From assembly GCA_029260795.1 (NCBI GenBank), contig JAJDCO010000087.1:81926-145925 (forward strand): a DNA stretch of 64,000 nt, in the 5' to 3' direction. Positions 60,463 to 64,000 of the stretch are shown piece by piece. Numbering within the stretch: the stretch's first letter is position 1; the number at the start of each line of letters is the position of its first letter. This DNA comes from Planctomycetota bacterium (GTDB taxonomy: Bacteria; Planctomycetota; OFTM77). The notes under the pieces are model-generated. The model saw only the letters and a list, made by a program, of their open reading frames with translations, searched no databases and was not told the DNA's origin. The translations under genes were made by a program, and so were the position numbers.

Positions 60463-61833
60463 TCACCGCCCTGCCACCATGAGCTGAGCGATCTTCAGCG
60501 TGGGTGCCGAGACGGTCCGCTTGGACTCGAGGTCCGAGCCGATGCTCACGATGCCCCGGAAGATGTCCTGCAGCGTGCCGGCGACCGTGCACTCCTCGAC
60601 CGGCTCGGCGAGCTCGCCGCCCCGAATCCACAGGCCGGCCGCGCCCTGCGAGAAGTCGCCGGTCACCAGGTTGGCGCCGTGACCGATGAGGCTGGTGAGG
60701 TAGAGACCGTCATCGACGCTGGCGATGATCTCCTCGGGCGACAGCTTGCCAGGCAGCAGACGAAGCTGATGGGGCCCGGCGCTCGGAGAGCCCTCGGTGG
60801 ATCGGCGGCAGTTGCCGGTCGTGGGCAGCTGCAATCGGCGACCCGAGTAGCAATCGAGCAAGTACGACTGCAGATGCCCGTCGCGGACGACCGCAGTCCG
60901 CCGAGTCGCGACCCCTTCACCATCGAACGGCCGGGAGCCGAGGCCACGGTTCTCGAGAGGGTCGTCGACGATCTGAACCGGGGATGCCGCGATGGCCTCC
61001 CCGATCTGATCGATCAGGAAGGAAGCCTGGTTGTAGAGCGAAGCGCCGCAGACGGCCGAGCCGAGAGAGCCGAGGAGGCGGGAGGCCGTCTCGGGTGAGA
61101 AGACCACCGGCACCGCACCCGTCTCGGGCTGGGTCGCTCCCAGTCGGCGGACGGCGCGACGGGCCGCTTCGGCTCCGATGGCTTCGGGCTCCTCCAGATC
61201 CGAGAGGTGTCGAGCGACCGTGTAGTAGTAGTCGCGCTGCATCTGATCGTCGGCCGAGGCGAGTGGCTGCGAGATGAGGGAGAAGGTCGTGCTCGGGTAC
61301 TCACCGGCGAAGCCGCAAGAGCTGGCGTAGATGCGATGGGAGGCGTCGAAGGCGAAGGTGGACCCGTCGGAGTTCGTGATGCGGGGATCGGCACTCAGCG
61401 CGGCTTCTTCGGCGCGACGCGCGAGATCGATCCGTCCCGCCACGTCCAGGGAGTCGGCGTGTGGATCGGCGAGCTCGAGATCGGGAAGGTCGCGAGCGAT
61501 CTCGGTGGCCAGCGGCAGGCCGGCGCACTCGTCGGATCCCATGGCGCGCGCATTCGCGACCAGCTCGCTCACGAGGCGCTCAAGAGTCTCGGGAGTCGTG
61601 TCGGACGTCGCCCCGGTCGCGACCTGACCGTCGACGAAGACGCGGAGGCCCAGGCGACGCGAGTGCGCACCGTGGAGCTTCTCGACCTCGTTCGAGCGAT
61701 AGGTCACCGAGAACTCGTCGCCGTCGATGGAGAGCAGGTCGGCCGCGGTCGCACCTTGGCGGCACGCCAGCTCGATCAGCTCACGGGCGCGGTCGATGTC
61801 CAGCTGACGTCGGGTCGCGGATGGAGTGCTCAT
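60463..61833 (-). CDS. pmbA: TldE/PmbA-type subunit of TldD/E protease
   Basis: The 456-residue partner of TldD. It shows the shared TldD/PmbA architecture: EFSVTYRSNEVEKLHGAHSR, RLGLRVFVDGQVATGATSD, PVVFSPETASRLLGSLGSAV and LPTTGNCRRSTEGSPSAGPH. It lacks the HExxxH zinc site, as expected for the E subunit. The heterodimer degrades unfolded or small peptides and matures some modified peptides such as microcin B17. Its ATG overlaps the TldD stop by four bases, so both are made together. Confidence 0.93.
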   Translation of the reverse strand: MSTPSATRRQLDIDRARELIELACRQGATAADLLSIDGDEFSVTYRSNEVEKLHGAHSRRLGLRVFVDGQVATGATSDTTPETLERLVSELVANARAMGSDECAGLPLATEIARDLPDLELADPHADSLDVAGRIDLARRAEEAALSADPRITNSDGSTFAFDASHRIYASSCGFAGEYPSTTFSLISQPLASADDQMQRDYYYTVARHLSDLEEPEAIGAEAARRAVRRLGATQPETGAVPVVFSPETASRLLGSLGSAVCGASLYNQASFLIDQIGEAIAASPVQIVDDPLENRGLGSRPFDGEGVATRRTAVVRDGHLQSYLLDCYSGRRLQLPTTGNCRRSTEGSPSAGPHQLRLLPGKLSPEEIIASVDDGLYLTSLIGHGANLVTGDFSQGAAGLWIRGGELAEPVEECTVAGTLQDIFRGIVSIGSDLESKRTVSAPTLKIAQLMVAGR

Positions 61834-63284
61834 TGTGTGCCTCCCACGGTCAGGCCATCGACACGGATCGTCGGCAGGCCAACACAGACCGGCACCGACT
61901 GACCCTCTTTTCCACAGGTGCCGACTCCCAGGTCGAGCTCCAGATCGTTCCCGACCATCGACACGCGCGTCAGCACGTCCGGTCCGTTGCCGATCAGGGT
62001 CGCACCCTTCACGGGTCGCGTCACCTTGCCGTCCTCGATCAGAAACGCCTCGCTGGCCGAGAACACGAACTTCCCATTGGTGATGTCGACCTGACCGCCC
62101 CCGAACTCCTGGGCGAACAGCCCGCGCTTCACCGAGCGCAGGATATCGCCGGGATCCGACTCGCCCGCCAGCATGAAGGTGTTGGTCATGCGAGGCAGCG
62201 GCTGATCCTGGTACGACTCGCGGCGACCGTTTCCGGTCGCGGGCAAGCCCATCAAGCGAGCGTTCAGGCGGTCCTGCAGGTAGGCGCGCAAGATGCCGTT
62301 CTCGATCAGCACCGTTTGCTGAGTCGGCGTGCCTTCGTCATCCACGTTGAGGGATCCCCGCTGCCCGACGAGGGTACCGTCGTCGACGACGGTGCAGAGC
62401 GGCGACGCGACGCGCTCACCGATGCGACCCGAGAAGGCCGACGTGCCCTTGCGGTTGAAGTCGCCCTCGAGGCCGTGGCCGATCGCCTCGTGCAAGAGGA
62501 TACCTGGCCAGCCCGGACCGAGCACGACATCCATCGTGCCTGCCGGTGCGGATTCGGCGGTCAGGTTCCGAATCGCTTGTCCGGCCGCCCGCTGGGCGAG
62601 GTCGGCGAGGTGCGCGAGATCGGCGTGACCGTCGAAGGCCAAGCGGCCGCCGGCGCCCGCGTATCCCTGCTCCCGGCGATCTCCGTCCACGGCAATGCAG
62701 CTCACGTTGAAGCGGGTCAGCGGGCGAACGTCCCCCACCACTTCGCCGTCGGCACGCGCGACCAGGACGACCTTGTGCTCGGTCGTGACGCTCGCGACCA
62801 CCTTGCGGATGCGAGGATCGACGGCGCGAGCGCGGGCGTCGATCTCCTCGAGCAGGCGGATCTTCACCGCCAACGGTACGTCCGTCGTCGGCGTGTCGAT
62901 CGGATACAGATCGTGGGTGTGTGCGCGGGGCGCGACCGCGACGCTCTCGCCGCCCGGTCCGGTGGCCGCGATGGCACGGGCGCTCTCGGACGCGATGCGC
63001 AGGCTGTCGATCGTGATGTCGTCCGAGTACGCGTAGCCGGTCTTCGCCTCGGAGTTGGCTCGCACACCGACGCCCTGAGTGACGTTGCGCGTCGCTTCCT
63101 TGACGACGCCGTCGTCGAGCTGGAGGCCCTCGTTCGTTCGGTACTCGAAGTAGAGATCGCCGTCGTCGATCGGTCCGCCCAGCAGACGGCCCAACGCCTG
63201 TCCCGCCATCCGGTCGGAGAATCCGAACTGCTGGGCAAAGAATCGCTCGGGCGTCCGCTCGAGCGCGTGCTGCGCATCGCTCAT
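61830..63284 (-). CDS. tldD: TldD metalloprotease, catalytic subunit
   Basis: A 484-residue zinc protease. The metal site HEAIGHGLEGDF and the conserved Cys in GTCGKEGQSVPVC are both present. DLYFEYRTNEGLQLDDGVVK near the N-terminus and RRESYQDQPLPRMTNTFM complete the TldD pattern. It works with PmbA, whose gene follows with an ATGA overlap. The track ORF starts at 63485; ATG 63284 starts the conserved N-terminal part. First gene of the pair, so the promoter should be in 63285-63666. Confidence 0.95.
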   Translation of the reverse strand: MSDAQHALERTPERFFAQQFGFSDRMAGQALGRLLGGPIDDGDLYFEYRTNEGLQLDDGVVKEATRNVTQGVGVRANSEAKTGYAYSDDITIDSLRIASESARAIAATGPGGESVAVAPRAHTHDLYPIDTPTTDVPLAVKIRLLEEIDARARAVDPRIRKVVASVTTEHKVVLVARADGEVVGDVRPLTRFNVSCIAVDGDRREQGYAGAGGRLAFDGHADLAHLADLAQRAAGQAIRNLTAESAPAGTMDVVLGPGWPGILLHEAIGHGLEGDFNRKGTSAFSGRIGERVASPLCTVVDDGTLVGQRGSLNVDDEGTPTQQTVLIENGILRAYLQDRLNARLMGLPATGNGRRESYQDQPLPRMTNTFMLAGESDPGDILRSVKRGLFAQEFGGGQVDITNGKFVFSASEAFLIEDGKVTRPVKGATLIGNGPDVLTRVSMVGNDLELDLGVGTCGKEGQSVPVCVGLPTIRVDGLTVGGTQ

Positions 63285-63666
63285 GGTTGCGTCCTGTCTG
63301 GAAGCGGGGAGTTGGCCCGTGCACGGAGAGTCGGGCTCGCTCGAAGAGTTTGTCGGATGTTGATGTCCTGGAGGTTGAGGAGAAAACACGGAGAGGACCC
63401 CCTCGGAGCTCCCAGTCCTCCGGCGGCTTCGTTGCCATTCTTTGGCCGCCACGGCGCACTCGGACGGCCTCTCGAAGTTGGGCATGTCGGACCCCGAGCT
63501 CTGTTCGTCTCGACCCAGATTCTGAATTGCCGTCCCAATGGTCGCTCACCTCGTTTTATTGACGCTTCGCCCAATCAGGCGTAGCCTCGGAAGGGTTCCG
63601 GGAAGGACCCGTCGCCCTCCTGCAAGCCGCGGGGGGAGGCGACGACACATAACAGGGGAGTGAAAC
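63285..63666. other. Divergent intergenic region, tldD / secreted protein
   Basis: About 380 bp hold the promoters of tldD (minus) and of the secreted protein (plus). A possible plus-strand promoter is marked at 63559. No gene is supported; the ORFs on both strands are extensions or shadows of neighbours. Confidence 0.4.
63559..63587 (+). promoter_or_regulatory. Candidate sigma70-like promoter
   Basis: TTGACG, a 17-base spacer and TAGCCT lie 80 bp before the ATG at 63667, next to a rare TTTTATT stretch. The -35 matches five of six bases; the -10 matches only three. Confidence 0.35.
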
Positions 63667-64000
63667 ATGAACAGCAGGATGAGCACCACGAGCGTCCGTA
63701 CGGCGATCGAGGGGGGGGCACTGGTTGTCGGGCTGATGCTTGGCTTCATCGCCTTCACGCCTGAGGCAGTCTCTCAGGTTTGCGCACCGGGCGGCCCGTC
63801 GCGCAGCGTGTATTTCCAGAAGACGAATGGTGTCTTCGACTTCAATCTCCAGGAAACCTCGATGGATGCCGGCGCCCACGTCTGGGAGGGGATGCTGGAC
63901 GATCTCATCACCGATCCCACCTGGGGGATCACGAGCTGGCAGAATCCCGTCGATTACGCCAGCGTGGATGTGAGCAGCTTCGCTTGGGACGGTCCACTCG
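63667..64000 (+). CDS. Secreted protein of unknown function, 3' end cut by window edge
   Basis: The reading frame runs from ATG 63667 to the window edge (111 codons) and is absent from the track for that reason. GGGGAG six bases upstream is a strong ribosome site. The N-terminus (AIEGGALVVGLMLGFIAFTP) is a signal peptide with probable cleavage near AVSQ. The mature start VCAPGGPSRSVYFQKTNGVF is followed by WEGMLDDLITDPTWGITSWQ. I do not recognise a family. It resembles in style the secreted proteins at 861-3464 and 4276-6315, but I see no homology. Confidence 0.75.
   Translation, partial: MNSRMSTTSVRTAIEGGALVVGLMLGFIAFTPEAVSQVCAPGGPSRSVYFQKTNGVFDFNLQETSMDAGAHVWEGMLDDLITDPTWGITSWQNPVDYASVDVSSFAWDGPL

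Noticed and set aside
61461-63584. 707-residue plus-strand ORF
   Set aside because: Antisense to tldD and pmbA. It has no known motif and its composition is dominated by Arg, Asp and Ala.

Overview
The window is a high-GC (about 65%) bacterial chromosome fragment, densely coded on both strands. It most likely comes from a Planctomycetota bacterium. The evidence is repeated ECF sigma factor / Ser-Thr kinase-WD40 gene sets, several large secreted proteins without recognisable enzymatic domains, two type-I-sulfatase-fold hydrolases, DUF6259 and gluzincin-type secreted proteins, many lipoproteins and a heavy load of intergenic palindromic repeats. The phylum call is inference from gene content. 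No rRNA, tRNA, CRISPR array, phage or intact transposase was seen.

Region 1 (1-18.8 kb) is an array of regulatory modules. It holds three paralogous ECF sigma genes (one cut by the window edge), two full-length paralogous membrane Ser/Thr kinases with C-terminal WD40 propellers, and secreted proteins between them. The best-preserved module is: secreted protein (+), terminator hairpin, conserved upstream box, kinase (+), convergent ECF gene (-). A second copy of the same layout appears to have lost its kinase: an orphan LamG domain ORF, a terminator, a conserved box and an ECF gene, with no kinase between. Tandem repeats sit at the presumed rearrangement point.

Region 2 (18.8-30.2 kb) has a polysaccharide-deacetylase-like protein, an FGly-type sulfatase, a SohB-like S49 peptidase, a secreted trypsin-fold protease with a CARDB-like tail, a cluster of GNAT acetyltransferase, lgt, a DUF2164 protein and a HAD phosphatase, and a DUF6259 glycosidase-like protein. 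Region 3 (30.2-38.4 kb, minus strand) has two operons. One is a partner-switching unit (response regulator, GAF-SpoIIE phosphatase-HATPase fusion, STAS antagonist) joined by start/stop overlaps. The other is a ribose-type ABC importer (binding lipoprotein, double ATPase, permease) coupled to a lipoprotein metalloprotease.

Region 4 (38.6-54 kb) holds a PepSY membrane protein, a threonine-type alkaline-phosphatase-fold lipoprotein, an ABC-2 exporter, a TPR protein, an MsbA-like exporter, a DNA glycosylase, a small lipoprotein, a PQQ-type propeller, an MBL hydrolase, a class-III-like alcohol dehydrogenase and a radical SAM protein with an unusual Cys motif. Region 5 (54-64 kb) holds citrate synthase, an NTF2-like lipoprotein, arginase, mutY, a secreted gluzincin, a lipoprotein, tldD-pmbA and the start of another secreted protein.

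Intergenic DNA carries at least three repeat families: a REP-like GC palindrome (six copies), a dispersed element with core GAACAGAGAC (six copies) and a 140-bp REPIN-like palindrome. Most long antisense ORFs in the track are GC-driven shadows of the genes listed here. All start choices rest on Shine-Dalgarno sites, signal peptides or paralogue alignment and are given per gene.
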